Numbered from the stretch's first letter, positions 55,192-64,000 are shown. The stretch: DNA of 64,000 bases from Vibrio crassostreae (GCF_024347415.1 NZ_AP025477.1:248001-312000), one strand, 5' to 3'. The notes: generated by a model from the sequence alone, not told the origin. Numbers and translations: made by a program.

Positions 55192-55601
55192 TGCAGCGCC
55201 TCCTGCACTCGCGGATCGCTTAAGGCTTGTTGGATGCTTTGAGCCAGCGTGCTTTCTGGTACGTCTCCAATGCTCAAACGTGAGAACTTACGGCTGTTCA
55301 CGTTCATTAAGAAGGTCGCAGGCATGACTGTTTTCCTCTGATCTGGGAAAAAGGTTTTGCCTATCTCTGGTGTGACAGGAATAGGGACCTCAAACCCTGA
55401 AATACCCGGTCCATCGACCGAGAAGGCGTAAACCGGCAATTGAAATTGCTCACCAAGGCGAGTGATTTTAGGCGCGGTCTTATGGCAGTACGGGCAGGTG
55501 CTTTCAAAAAAGAACACCAGGGCATATTGGTTTTGCATGGCCGCGTGGGCGCTGGCGGCATGAAGCAAAAAAGCCAGCATAAGGGTACGAAGAAATGGCA
55601 T
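55188..55601 (-). CDS. trbB: TrbB-like thiol-disulfide protein
   Basis: 137 residues, with a signal peptide (LRTLMLAFLLHAASAHA) and a thioredoxin-fold CPYC motif (STCPYCHK). F TrbB (181) is a disulfide isomerase for Tra proteins such as TraN, TraU and TraH; this is a shorter version. The start has AGGAGG. It overlaps traH by four bases. Other small thioredoxins of the type-F system are possible. Confidence 0.85.
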   Translation of the reverse strand: MPFLRTLMLAFLLHAASAHAAMQNQYALVFFFESTCPYCHKTAPKITRLGEQFQLPVYAFSVDGPGISGFEVPIPVTPEIGKTFFPDQRKTVMPATFLMNVNSRKFSRLSIGDVPESTLAQSIQQALSDPRVQEALQ

Positions 55602-55764
55602 AGCGCCTCCTGACGTTTTAGGGTAAAAGAAGAGTGAACATCATTTAAGAGAACGGTCTGGACGAAGTTGGGTGTGTTGTATCAAACGTTGCACTAAGGT
55701 TGGAGTGACTTGCCATACTGGCTCTGTTTATGGCGTTTGGTGGTTTTATACGGATTGATTCGCT

Positions 55765-56550
55765 TTAAAAATCCGATTGCTCAAAGTCGGTGGCGACGTT
55801 GTAAAAGCGCCCAATTAAATCATTTTGGCTTATCCAGCCGTACGCCAGTGGCTTCATCTCTCCAGTGCTTGGCTGCACCAAAATTAAGGCGGGCGTAAAA
55901 GGCACCGAGACTTTGCCTTGGTTGTGGCGGTTTGCTTTGAGGTTAGTGATGAAGGTGTCATCATTACTGATGCCCAATAATTCAAAATGGTATTGGTCAG
56001 CAAACGCTTGAATGGATGGGGCGAGTTGCTGGCTGAGCGTATCTTTTCCCTCATAAACAAAGAAAAAGCCCCATCCGTCTTGCTTCATCTTTTCAACCGC
56101 TTCGGTTTTCTTCTTATCCTCTAGTGCTAAATACACCTGTCTTGCCGCTTGCTCGGTCGGATGGTCTTTGGTGTAAGAAAACTCCGGTCTTTCGAGCAGC
56201 AGGGCTTTGAAGGTCATGCCTAATTGGTCGGTTTGGTCCGTGATAAAATGATTCAACGCTAAAAACTTCGCGAGCTTGTCTTTATCTTTGGGATGAAGGA
56301 CGGCATCGTTTTGCGCTTCGATATGCACAGAGTGAAACCAAGCCATTTGTTCGGTCGCCGATAACGTTTTAGCACTTGAGACGGTGGTTTGCGTGTTGCT
56401 TGGTAGCGGCTTAGGTTTGGGTTTGTCGGGCCTTACTTTTGGTTCGTTGTACCATCGCCACCCTGGAGGAGGTTCCTGAGCAAGAGCGGGATGGAGGTGA
56501 GCAAGCAGCATTAGGGTAATGACGTAAAGCCATGTTTTTTTCATCATCAT
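55765..56550 (-). CDS. traF: TraF, F-type conjugal pilus assembly protein
   Basis: 261 residues (F TraF 247). A signal peptide (TWLYVITLMLLAHLHPALA) is followed by the PPGWRWYNEP region of TraF. The C-terminal half is a thioredoxin-like fold without the CXXC pair (VYEGKDTLSQQ in its place). Periplasmic, needed for pilus assembly with TraH, TraU and TraW. The third ATG of the initial run has the best spacing to AAGG. A 164-base gap follows, without a clear gene. Confidence 0.88.
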   Translation of the reverse strand: MMMKKTWLYVITLMLLAHLHPALAQEPPPGWRWYNEPKVRPDKPKPKPLPSNTQTTVSSAKTLSATEQMAWFHSVHIEAQNDAVLHPKDKDKLAKFLALNHFITDQTDQLGMTFKALLLERPEFSYTKDHPTEQAARQVYLALEDKKKTEAVEKMKQDGWGFFFVYEGKDTLSQQLAPSIQAFADQYHFELLGISNDDTFITNLKANRHNQGKVSVPFTPALILVQPSTGEMKPLAYGWISQNDLIGRFYNVATDFEQSDF

Positions 56551-56577
56551 AGGCCTTGGTTAAGTGCGGCAAAGCGA

Positions 56578-56700
56578 TTAAGAGGTTACACACTTGGGTC
56601 TTTCGCGTAAGTGGCGCATCTGCTGTGGTGATGGATTGCGCAGCGTGAGTAAGTACTGAAGGTATTTATCGTGCAGCAAAGCGTGGTGTTTCGACCACAT
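56578..56700 (-). CDS. 40-residue small protein before traF
   Basis: ATG at 56700, three bases after the stop of the 60-residue gene (coupled). The sequence begins MWSKHHALLHDKYLQYLLT and is basic. It lies before traF, as trbE does in F, but shares nothing visible with TrbE. The AAGG sits only two bases before the ATG, so it relies on coupling. Confidence 0.45.
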   Translation of the reverse strand: MWSKHHALLHDKYLQYLLTLRNPSPQQMRHLRERPKCVTS

Positions 56701-56703
56701 ACC

Positions 56704-56886
56704 TTACTCACTACTAAAGTAGTGAGTCTGTTTCTCAATGTTTTCTATCAGCTCTCGATATTCATCCAGCCTTTTCGTGATGTCGGGATAGTGGTCTAGC
56801 TGTTTGATGTGTATCACATCACTTGGAATGAGGCGTAAGAGCGTCAAGGTGTTGAGTAAAAAATTTTGAAGGGGTTTGATAAGCAT
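56704..56886 (-). CDS. 60-residue small protein between traN and traF
   Basis: ATG at 56886 with AAGGA before it (frame opens at 56907). The sequence is helical and begins MLIKPLQNFLLNTLTLLRL, with an amphipathic N-terminus and a charged tail. No family recognised. Its position and size recall F trbE (86 residues). Confidence 0.55.
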   Translation of the reverse strand: MLIKPLQNFLLNTLTLLRLIPSDVIHIKQLDHYPDITKRLDEYRELIENIEKQTHYFSSE

Positions 56887-56951
56887 AACGATGTCCTTCT
56901 TGATCATTGAGGTGTGTATGTCATGGTGTGCCGTTGGTATAGAGCCGCCTG

Positions 56952-58679
56952 TTATCCGCCCGTGGCACTTTGAAGTCGTTGCTTGATTTCATCAAAGTTG
57001 GGGAGCTTGGTGTTGGCTCGCATTTCCGGGTAGAACTCTTTAAAATCAATGTGTTCAAAGTTGATTTGACCCAGTTCTTCGGGCGTAATGGCGGCGCAGG
57101 TGGGATTTTTTGCACTGCCCAACCTTTTACCCAGTTGCTGAATAGAGCCTTGCTCTTGAATGATTTTGGCCAGCTTGTTGTCGTAAACGCAGTAACTGCG
57201 CTTTTTACGTGTGCAGACACCCAGCACTTTCTTGGCGCAGTATTGCCCCACGTACAGGGTTAAGCCTTTCTCCTTGGCTTTCCCCAGCGCTTCTTCCGCT
57301 TCGCTGCATTTTGCTCCCAATCCTTGCCCCCATCCTGAGTCTTTGCAACAATCGTTAAAGCCCGCGAGTTTCTTATTGCACTTCATCGGTTTACCCGTGA
57401 ATATTTTGGGTGGGTCTCCGATGTCTTTCACGGCTTCGGCAAGCCCTGCTAAGGCCGCAACGGACTTATCAAAATGGCTGTTCAGTTTGGGCGCCTCCAC
57501 GTAGCACTCTCCGTCAAGACAGAAGGAGTGCTCACCACATTGCAGGTCAGTGGCTCGGCATGTCTTCTCAGCACAGCTCTTTGTGACCTCTTGCTCAATG
57601 CACACCCCATTTTGCTTAAGGCGGCAATGTTGAGTTTGAGTCGTACAGTCTTTCGGAAGAGCTGCGCAGGTATCCGGTCGGTCACACTGATGGTTGACCC
57701 GATATTTCCAGCAATCGAGCGTGGTCGGAATACCATTAATGGTGCGGGTGGCTCGACCTTCAATGCATTGCTGATGAGTGACATTGCACGAGTTCATCAG
57801 GCTGCATTGTGTTCGCCAGGTCATGGTGTTCTTGATGCAGTTCCCGCCGGATAAGGTGAACCCGTTTGAGCAGCTTAGCGTGGCTTTTTTCGTTTGTGTG
57901 GTGGGTCGACAAATCTGGTAGCGTTTATACCAGGATTCGCTACCTTTCCAGGTAATGTGGTCGGCCTGTTTTAAATCGCCAAGCGTGTAGCCTTGGTTGG
58001 GAGAGACAACCTTCCCATCCCAGAAATACGTGGTATCTGACCCTGAAAACACTCTTGTTCCCCCCGTTTGCCTCACGTAATTGTGATTATCGTGTCGGCA
58101 TTGTGAGAGAGGGCGTTGGCAATTATCCCCTTGCTTTGTCCAGCCCGTAGGGCAGCGGTAGGTGACATGGCCAGTAACCACGGTGGCAACGGGGACTTTT
58201 GTACAAGGCACATTGTTATTCGTTGGACGATGACACTGTTTAGGAATGTGTTCGATAAGGCACTGGGAGCCGCTATCACAATCCACATAGGCATTTGAGA
58301 GGCCGTGAGTGATTTCAAAAGCATTCTCTTGGCCAAGTAAGGCGAAGCGCATCGCCGGATCGCTTTTAACATCGGGGCGCCCTTTATTGAAATGGGTGTT
58401 GATGTCTTGAGCCCATTCATTGGTCATAAATTCTGTCCCTTTTTGTGCATTGATCTCACTGTCTGACAGTGTGGATTCTTTTGGACTGCGGATCTCTTTT
58501 CGACACGTGGCGTCTTTGCAATAGTCCTCGACATTGAGCGGAAGGGCATGAGGCGTGAGAGCTTGGTTTGCCGTTTTTTTCGCCCAATGAGCGCTCTCGG
58601 TAAAGGTGTGTTGTTCGCTGGCAAGCGAGATATTGGATAAAAGACTGAGCGTGAGCGCAGTCCAAAGGTCAATGCGCAT
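56952..58679 (-). CDS. traN: TraN, mating pair stabilisation protein
   Basis: 575 residues from the ATG at 58679, with GAGG eight bases before it (a GTG at 58688 opens the frame). F TraN is 602. A signal peptide (LWTALTLSLLSNISLA) is followed by a strongly Cys-rich mature part in the outer-membrane adhesin pattern (CRHDNH, CSNGF, CDRPDTCA, DCCKDSGWGQG). TraN contacts recipient outer-membrane proteins and decides host preference in F-like plasmids, so its variable central region is of interest. Confidence 0.93.
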   Translation of the reverse strand: MRIDLWTALTLSLLSNISLASEQHTFTESAHWAKKTANQALTPHALPLNVEDYCKDATCRKEIRSPKESTLSDSEINAQKGTEFMTNEWAQDINTHFNKGRPDVKSDPAMRFALLGQENAFEITHGLSNAYVDCDSGSQCLIEHIPKQCHRPTNNNVPCTKVPVATVVTGHVTYRCPTGWTKQGDNCQRPLSQCRHDNHNYVRQTGGTRVFSGSDTTYFWDGKVVSPNQGYTLGDLKQADHITWKGSESWYKRYQICRPTTQTKKATLSCSNGFTLSGGNCIKNTMTWRTQCSLMNSCNVTHQQCIEGRATRTINGIPTTLDCWKYRVNHQCDRPDTCAALPKDCTTQTQHCRLKQNGVCIEQEVTKSCAEKTCRATDLQCGEHSFCLDGECYVEAPKLNSHFDKSVAALAGLAEAVKDIGDPPKIFTGKPMKCNKKLAGFNDCCKDSGWGQGLGAKCSEAEEALGKAKEKGLTLYVGQYCAKKVLGVCTRKKRSYCVYDNKLAKIIQEQGSIQQLGKRLGSAKNPTCAAITPEELGQINFEHIDFKEFYPEMRANTKLPNFDEIKQRLQSATGG

Positions 58680-58715
58680 ATAGAGCACCTCATCAAAAAT
58701 TGGGGCGAGAGAGGG

Positions 58716-59429
58716 TTATTGGGAATAGAGCGTGCGCAGCAGCGGGTGAATGTTTTGCTGCGCATCCCCGGCAGCGAGGTAATCCAGAGCTTGGTAAAGT
58801 GAAATGTTGCCGTAAAGGATGTCGTAGTCACTGGCTTTGCAAGGCTGCTTAGGCAAGCAGCGGTTTTGTTTGACCGAAACAAAGGCCGGTACGTGGTGAA
58901 TATCAAATTGCTTAAACCAATCGGGGCTGATGGAAAAGCCGCTTTGAATGGGCGCCTTATTGGGTGAGCGTATCAAGGCCTCGATCCGCTTGACCGTGGC
59001 CGGAAAACCTTCGGGTAAGACACCGCGTATCACCAGTGGCACGCCTAAGTGTTCACTTTGCATCAGAAGCTGTTTTAGCGCGGTCTTGGGCATGGTGAGT
59101 GACACAAACACCATTACCCCTTTGGGGGCTTGATCAGGGTGGCGCGTGGGCTTTTGTCTTTCCAGTAAGGGGGAAAGAGTCTCTTCTTTGACCAAGTCTT
59201 GAACGTTGCGGCTGAGCGTCAGCGCTTCTTCTCGATAAGCCTGGGCTTTATTTTGTATGTCGTCAGTGGCCCCCGCCTTCGCCGCCTCCGGTTGTTGAGT
59301 CATTTTTTGCTCAAGCTTGGCAAAAGCTTTGAGCTCTTGCTCCGTGTAAGACTGGGTGGGTAACGCAATAAAAAAACACAGAAAAACAAGAGAGTGCCTA
59401 AAGGTGCTCTCAAAAGATGGCATGGTCAT
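58716..59429 (-). CDS. trbC: TrbC, type-F conjugal pilus assembly protein
   Basis: 237 residues from the ATG at 59429, with AGAGG seven bases before it; the longer frame to 59513 has no start signal. F TrbC is 212. A signal peptide (RHSLVFLCFFIALPTQS) is followed by a periplasmic domain. The FVSLTMPKTALKQLL segment and the C-terminal region with YGNISLYQALDYLA fit the TrbC/TraW family, which acts with TraW in pilus assembly. Confidence 0.87.
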   Translation of the reverse strand: MTMPSFESTFRHSLVFLCFFIALPTQSYTEQELKAFAKLEQKMTQQPEAAKAGATDDIQNKAQAYREEALTLSRNVQDLVKEETLSPLLERQKPTRHPDQAPKGVMVFVSLTMPKTALKQLLMQSEHLGVPLVIRGVLPEGFPATVKRIEALIRSPNKAPIQSGFSISPDWFKQFDIHHVPAFVSVKQNRCLPKQPCKASDYDILYGNISLYQALDYLAAGDAQQNIHPLLRTLYSQ

Positions 59430-59442
59430 AGTAACCTCTTCA

Positions 59443-59673
59443 TTATGGCCGCTGAAAGGGTGGGTAGAGGGTGTGAGCGTTTTGGCAGCTGATTGACTGC
59501 CCCTGACGAGCATTGAGAGCGCGACAAAACGAGAAGCAAAACTGCGAGAGCGGGAAACAGCAGTAAATGTGCTTGTTGTTGGCGAGGTCTGTTTTTAAAA
59601 AATCGGTAAGGGAGTCAGGGTGACTGGTAATGAATAGGTCAGTCTCATTTTTGTGGATAGGAATGGGCATCAT
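59443..59673 (-). CDS. 76-residue small protein between traU and trbC
   Basis: ATG at 59673, with AAGGTG before it, nine bases after the traU stop; it ends 13 bases before the trbC start. The C-terminal half is Cys-rich (HIYCCFPLSQFCFSFC) and ends in a polar tail. No family recognised. It is likely a real small gene of the operon, though similar short frames can occur by chance. Confidence 0.5.
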   Translation of the reverse strand: MMPIPIHKNETDLFITSHPDSLTDFLKTDLANNKHIYCCFPLSQFCFSFCRALNARQGQSISCQNAHTLYPPFQRP

Positions 59674-59682
59674 CGCGTCACC

Positions 59683-60693
59683 TTATAAAAAGACACAGTT
59701 GCGCTTTCGCCATTGTACAAAACCAAAGTTATCCCCTGTGACCGGATTGTCATGGCCGGCTTCCCAGAGCGTGGTCGTGGTGGTGTACGGGTGACACCAG
59801 GCGGCATCGGGAATAGGCCCCGACATTTGATACCGATAACGAGATTTTGGCAAAATAGGATCGGGATATTGATAACAAATCGCGCCATCTTCGCCGCGCG
59901 TCTCCCAGATGATCCCTTGTCGATGCAGTTTGTAGTTAAGCTTTTGCATCAAGAGTGTCGCCGCCTGGATGGGCGTGTCTCGATAGTTGGTGGTGCCAGT
60001 AAGCGGATAGGCACTGCCCTGTGAGCCTAAACACCAAAATAACGCATCAATAGGTAAGGCTGCGTTAGTGGAGGTCAACATGGCTTCGGGCACACACGCA
60101 AGCTGAGCCACTAGGTTACCAAACAGTAACGCTTCGGGATTGAGAATGAGGGATAACTCATCGTCGTCCCAAAGTGGGTCAATTTCCGTCATGTAGGCAA
60201 CATCAAACACATCTGTGGCCATGCAGGCGGTGGATTGCATCAGTTGCAGCCAATAAATGATGGGGTACTTATACCAATGGGCGTGATAAAAACCTCCGTC
60301 ACTGCTGTCACTGTCACGAGCGGTCACGCGACCACCGATACGCTGAGTGTTGGCGCCTGACATTTGCACGCCCATGTTCACCATACAATAAGGGACGCGC
60401 GTGATATCGGTTAAGGCATAAGGCTCCCAATAGCCAATGTTGATGCCGATTTGCACAAAGATAGGCGGCGGTTTCGGGCAATAAGAGATAGGCATTGTGG
60501 GGTTATTGGTGTCTGGATATTTGGACGGCATGACCGTGGATGAGCCTATGGTCATCGGGAACAAACAATCCCAACAAATATCGGTAATGGGGTTAATAAA
60601 ACGGCTTTTACACGCCGCACTGGCTGCTAGGGTTGATGGGGCAATAAAAACCAATAGGCAGCACAACAGTAAACGCAAGTGTCGTTGAGTCAT
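59683..60693 (-). CDS. traU: TraU, F-type conjugal pilus assembly protein
   Basis: 336 residues from the ATG at 60693, with AGGA eight bases before it; F TraU is 330. The frame continues upstream to 60819 without a start signal. A signal peptide (LRLLLCCLLVFIAPSTLAA) is followed by ITDICWDCLFP, PPIFVQIGINIGYWEP, and several Cys pairs that need TrbB. TraU stabilises DNA transfer and is needed for conjugation. Encoded between traW and the small 76-residue gene. Confidence 0.93.
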   Translation of the reverse strand: MTQRHLRLLLCCLLVFIAPSTLAASAACKSRFINPITDICWDCLFPMTIGSSTVMPSKYPDTNNPTMPISYCPKPPPIFVQIGINIGYWEPYALTDITRVPYCMVNMGVQMSGANTQRIGGRVTARDSDSSDGGFYHAHWYKYPIIYWLQLMQSTACMATDVFDVAYMTEIDPLWDDDELSLILNPEALLFGNLVAQLACVPEAMLTSTNAALPIDALFWCLGSQGSAYPLTGTTNYRDTPIQAATLLMQKLNYKLHRQGIIWETRGEDGAICYQYPDPILPKSRYRYQMSGPIPDAAWCHPYTTTTTLWEAGHDNPVTGDNFGFVQWRKRNCVFL

Positions 60694-60852
60694 GGTGAGG
60701 TCCTTTTTCCACGCAGAGCGTGGGACTCCTTTTGTCTCGACAACAGGCTTCGCCACATTATCGCAGCCAAAAGCGAGCTTGGTTAATAGAAAAAGAAGTG
60801 ATATTGGAAGCATGATCAAGGGGAGGCGCGCACTTCTAAGGCCATTTTATTA

Positions 60853-61584
60853 TCATTGCTCTACTTCCAAGGGCTGCAAACCCGATACGTTCACTTCATC
60901 GATGCGCCAGCGCGTGCCATCTTGATAGGCAATGGCCGGGACGTGAGTGATGTTAAGCGATTGGGTTAAGTGGCCTTGCTGCGCAAAATACATTCTTGCA
61001 TCAAGTAAGGTCGCCATTTTATTCGGGCTGCCTCCCGTCAGCACCCACTTGATTGGCTTGGCGTTTTGATACTCGCTGGCGAACCTTCGTTGCTGCGCGT
61101 CTCTGGCATCAAAAAAGACCAACACCTTACTGAGCTCAAATAGAGGCAGAACGTCTTGACCGTCTACCTTTGGCCAAGTGCGGCTATCAAAGGGGTTCAC
61201 TCTGGTGCCCGCTTTGGCAATCACGGCCCCCGTGGTGGGGGCGATGATGTCTTTAGGGAGAGTGATGCTTGGATCTACGTAAAAGGTGCGGGGATCGGTT
61301 GTGGTGGTTAAGCCTGCAACCGGCGGCGGGTTTTCAATGCTTTGCAGGGCGCGCTCCGTGAATTCGTTTTGCATGTCCGCCAGTTTCCCACTGGCCTCAA
61401 ACTGCCTAAGCCTTTGGTCAATCCACTCCAGCATGTCGATTTCACCGATAGGGAAGACCGGGGCGACTTGCCCCAGCGCTTTCCCGTGAGCGTTAAAAGT
61501 GGCCATGCCTGCTGCGAGGATAAAAGGCAGCAAACTAAGTGCTTGCCCCAATGGCTTGATTAAAGGCGTCAATGTCTTTGCCAT
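60853..61584 (-). CDS. traW: TraW, F-type conjugal pilus assembly protein
   Basis: 243 residues from the ATG at 61584, with AGG nine bases before it; a longer frame to 61659 is overlapping traC and lacks a start signal. A membrane/signal segment (ALSLLPFILAAGMATFNAHG) leads to the periplasmic part, which carries KVLVFFDARDAQ and the PTTG type motif. TraW acts with TrbC in pilus assembly. It overlaps the end of traC by 50 bases. Confidence 0.88.
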   Translation of the reverse strand: MAKTLTPLIKPLGQALSLLPFILAAGMATFNAHGKALGQVAPVFPIGEIDMLEWIDQRLRQFEASGKLADMQNEFTERALQSIENPPPVAGLTTTTDPRTFYVDPSITLPKDIIAPTTGAVIAKAGTRVNPFDSRTWPKVDGQDVLPLFELSKVLVFFDARDAQQRRFASEYQNAKPIKWVLTGGSPNKMATLLDARMYFAQQGHLTQSLNITHVPAIAYQDGTRWRIDEVNVSGLQPLEVEQ

Positions 61585-64000
61585 AAAAGTGCCTGGAGGT
61601 TTGCTCAATGGCGCGCTCCAGTGATTGGCCTTGTTTATAAAGATTTTCACAATACTCAAACTCCTTAGGCTCGGTTGAGAACATGGCGCGTTTCACCGGA
61701 GAGGCGAAAAAGCGGTGATAGGTGACATGGCCACCCGCTTTGATGCGCGCGCTGCTGTATCCTGCTTCAACAGACGGGGCGAAGCTTTTAATGATGCGCT
61801 GCTCAAACGGTGAGAAGGCATCCGGGTTTTGGAGCAGATACTTATCAAACCCTTCCCCTTGACGAAGAATGATGTGAATGTCTGAGTTGTTGTAGCAGGC
61901 TTTGGCTTCCTCGTTACTAAAGAAGTCTTCAATCCCTTGAGTCACCGTACAAAAAGCGCCGCCGAACTTACGGGCGGTGCGATAACCGGTGTTGATGAAC
62001 TCCCTCGCTTGCTCGTTTGCCCCAGAGAGGAGGCTCCAGGCCTCTTCAATGATGCACAGCTTTGGGGTAGAGCGAGATCCAGCTAGGTACATCTGCTGGT
62101 TAATCGACACCATGAGAGCAAAAATCACGGGTCTGAGCACAGCAGGCGGGAACCCATCGAGTTCAAGCGTGGTGATTTCCACATTGGGGTCGAGCATGGA
62201 TGGCTTGTTGAACACGTCTTTGTACATGCCATCTGTGCAGAACTTTTTCAGTTGCACCGCTATGTCTTTAATGCGTCGGTCGCTTTCTTCTCCAGCAATC
62301 TCAATCAAGGCGTCTCTGACATCATCCACCAAGACTTGATGACCTTTACGCTCCCATGCCGTCACTATCGCATCGCCTAAGACGCTTTGTTGAAACGCCG
62401 TCAGTGGTACGTAGGGTGACGCGATGGTGGCAAACAACGCCGTGATATTATCGAGCGCTTCCATCATGGGATCGACAGGTCTGCCGTCATCATCCACAAA
62501 CTCAAACTCAGCACTTTGCATGGCGCCTAAATGCGTGAACGGGTTTAAGAAGATGTTGGCGTGGGTCATGTAGGTCCCCCCAAGGCTCAGGGTCAGCTTT
62601 TTATAGCTGGCTCCTTTATCGAGGATCCACACTTTACCGCCCATGGCGTAAACCGTTTCAGCGATTTCTTGGACTAGGAAGCTTTTCCCTGCGCCTGAGC
62701 CTCCCGTCAGGGCGATGTTTTGGTTATCACTGCCACAGGTGAAAGGGTTAAAGAACGAAATTTGTTGGCGCATAGTGGGCAGCAATACGCCACCTTTGAG
62801 CTGGCTAAAGTCCATGATGAGCGGAAAGAAATTCACCAGGTTAGAGCTCTTTAAGGTACGAACGCGCCCCGCTTTTTTACAATCGCCCCATAATCCTTCA
62901 CTCATCATAAAAGGCAACGTGGAGAGCAGCGCTTGTGGCTGATTCATTTTCAGTGGAATGATGTCAAGGCCAGCATGGCTAAATGACTCCTTCGCCGCTT
63001 GGGTGTCTTTTTTCTGGTGGGCTTTATCGGTCATCAGCGAGACCGTGAGCACCATAGATGCAATGGTGAACTCTTTAGACAACAACCCTTTTTGCAAGGC
63101 TTTGCGCTCTTTGAGTTCATCTTCAGCCATGGGCGCGAGTATCGCCATTTGGCTGTTCACCGTCTTGGTTAAGTCTTTTATCTTGTTATCGTTATCCGCA
63201 TTTTGCTTACCGGTTGGCTCATTGCGAAAACTCAAGGTAACGCGATGAGGGCAAGTGATGTTACGCGACACATTACGGATTGAAGAAAAGGCTTCTGGTA
63301 AAGCGTACAAGCGATAATCACCAGGCAATCGAGAAAGCCCTAAATGAACAAGGCGTGTGCGTACCTCTTCCCCTTGGTCATTGGTATGACGGGTGGCGAT
63401 ATGACCACGATGGGTTAACGCTTCGGTATCGGGAGATAACGCTTGCAGGTTCAAAGGTTCTAATGGGTTGTAGCTTTTTTCATTGGGTCTGTCTTGGCTT
63501 TTATCAAAGTTTAAGGTATCACCGACGCTGGTCAACAGTCCCTCAGGCGTGACGGGCAGTAAATCAAAACCAAGCTGCGCCAGCCCCGTTTCTAGAGTCA
63601 TTCTCGCATCAAGCAGCTCTTGTGGGTCTTTTTCCGTGGTGGAGACAAAAAAGAATGCGTCGTAGTCGCGCAAATCAAAGCGATTGTTTTTTTGCCTATG
63701 TAGAAACCCGTGTTGCGCCGCGTAGTGGGCGTAAATGGCGTCATCGTTGGCCATTTTCTGACAGATACCGCCCCGCTGACTGAGAAGGGCTTGGTTCCCT
63801 TCGAGATAGTGCGCCACTCGGTTGTGACCAAAAAGCTGCACTTGATAATCCCATTTATCCCCTGCGGGTAAATCCCCCATAAGGTGGCTTAACGACTGAA
63901 TTAAATCGTCGTTAGCGCCCCCAAGGAGACTGATTTTAAAACCAAAACCGCGAGAGTGAATATTGTCGAACACCTGCTCAATGGGATCGTAGTCTCGATA
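61535..64000 (-). CDS. traC: TraC, VirB4-like ATPase of F-type pilus assembly, 5' end cut off
   Basis: 822 residues visible. The frame is open to the window edge and reads YRDYDPIEQVFD upstream of the GTG at 63973, matching the early part of F TraC (875), so about 50 residues are missing. ATPase motifs are present: GGSGAGKSFLVQE near 62680-62720 and CIIEEAWSLLSG near 62030-62060. TraC energises pilus extension and retraction and is peripheral at the inner membrane. It overlaps traW. Confidence 0.94.
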   Translation of the reverse strand, partial: YRDYDPIEQVFDNIHSRGFGFKISLLGGANDDLIQSLSHLMGDLPAGDKWDYQVQLFGHNRVAHYLEGNQALLSQRGGICQKMANDDAIYAHYAAQHGFLHRQKNNRFDLRDYDAFFFVSTTEKDPQELLDARMTLETGLAQLGFDLLPVTPEGLLTSVGDTLNFDKSQDRPNEKSYNPLEPLNLQALSPDTEALTHRGHIATRHTNDQGEEVRTRLVHLGLSRLPGDYRLYALPEAFSSIRNVSRNITCPHRVTLSFRNEPTGKQNADNDNKIKDLTKTVNSQMAILAPMAEDELKERKALQKGLLSKEFTIASMVLTVSLMTDKAHQKKDTQAAKESFSHAGLDIIPLKMNQPQALLSTLPFMMSEGLWGDCKKAGRVRTLKSSNLVNFFPLIMDFSQLKGGVLLPTMRQQISFFNPFTCGSDNQNIALTGGSGAGKSFLVQEIAETVYAMGGKVWILDKGASYKKLTLSLGGTYMTHANIFLNPFTHLGAMQSAEFEFVDDDGRPVDPMMEALDNITALFATIASPYVPLTAFQQSVLGDAIVTAWERKGHQVLVDDVRDALIEIAGEESDRRIKDIAVQLKKFCTDGMYKDVFNKPSMLDPNVEITTLELDGFPPAVLRPVIFALMVSINQQMYLAGSRSTPKLCIIEEAWSLLSGANEQAREFINTGYRTARKFGGAFCTVTQGIEDFFSNEEAKACYNNSDIHIILRQGEGFDKYLLQNPDAFSPFEQRIIKSFAPSVEAGYSSARIKAGGHVTYHRFFASPVKRAMFSTEPKEFEYCENLYKQGQSLERAIEQTSRHFYGKDIDAFNQAIGAST

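Noticed and set aside
28997..64000. Assignment to the SXT/R391 ICE family
   Set aside because: SXT uses a MobH relaxase and a different set of genes around it; this element has an F-type MobF TraI and full F-type gene order.
1..64000. CRISPR arrays, tRNA and rRNA genes
   Set aside because: No regularly spaced repeats or RNA-gene structures were seen on reading either strand.

Overview
The window looks like an accessory region (plasmid or integrated conjugative element) of a gammaproteobacterium, most likely Vibrio or a relative. The basis is an F-type conjugation apparatus close to that of F in gene order and protein length, a Fis-like regulator, moderately AT-rich cargo and more GC-balanced tra genes. 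I saw no rRNA, tRNA, CRISPR array, replication gene or integrase, so I cannot tell plasmid from integrated element. Species assignment is inference.

Layout. (1) 1-16416: a DNA phosphorothioation island. The restriction genes dptF (3' end only), dptG and dptH run on the + strand, followed by a membrane protein and a second DGQHR-domain protein. Converging on them from the other strand is a five-gene set: a phosphorothioation-associated methyltransferase, then dndB, dndC, dndD and dndE. The two blocks meet at a 16-bp-stem bidirectional terminator (8771-8817). dndB has a sigma70-like promoter whose -10 overlaps a 12-bp inverted repeat. No dndA is present, so a host cysteine desulfurase presumably supplies sulfur.

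(2) 16822-26702: a small-molecule biosynthetic cluster. It holds a small membrane-protein gene broken by a 17-bp tandem duplication, a LeuA-type 2-isopropylmalate synthase, a cupin, an AurF-like di-iron N-oxygenase, an adenylation-carrier-reductase NRPS, two SRPBCC proteins, a 2Fe-2S ferredoxin, a convergent AraC-type regulator and a phosphopantetheinyl transferase. The combination recalls the ham (fragin/valdiazen), mgo (leudiazen) and pvf clusters, which make amino-acid-derived N-oxygenated signals. The LeuA homologue, the ferredoxin and the doubled SRPBCC gene suggest a variant product, probably leucine- or valine-derived. This is the best candidate for an undescribed system here.

(3) 26703-38485: about 1.9 kb of mostly non-coding DNA ending in a probable oriT (F-like nic motif at 28252-28264) and repeats before a small DNA-binding accessory gene. 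Then come TraI (MobF relaxase-helicase with an added C-terminal primase/TOPRIM-like part), an unknown divergent gene, traD and a small membrane-protein gene.

(4) 38682-49854: a cargo region between the two tra blocks. It contains a Fis-like protein, a DDE-transposase insertion sequence, several unrecognised genes including candidate defence genes (SEC-C protein, HGT-motif protein, DUF4238 protein with two tiny upstream genes), and a 612-residue protein ending in a PD-(D/E)xK nuclease-like domain.

(5) 50351-64000: the F-type mating-pair-formation operon on the minus strand, in the order traC (cut by the window edge), traW, traU, small gene, trbC, traN, two small genes, traF, trbB-like, traH, traG and an exported protein. 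The element appears to carry an anti-invader restriction system, a possible signalling-metabolite pathway and its own transfer machinery.
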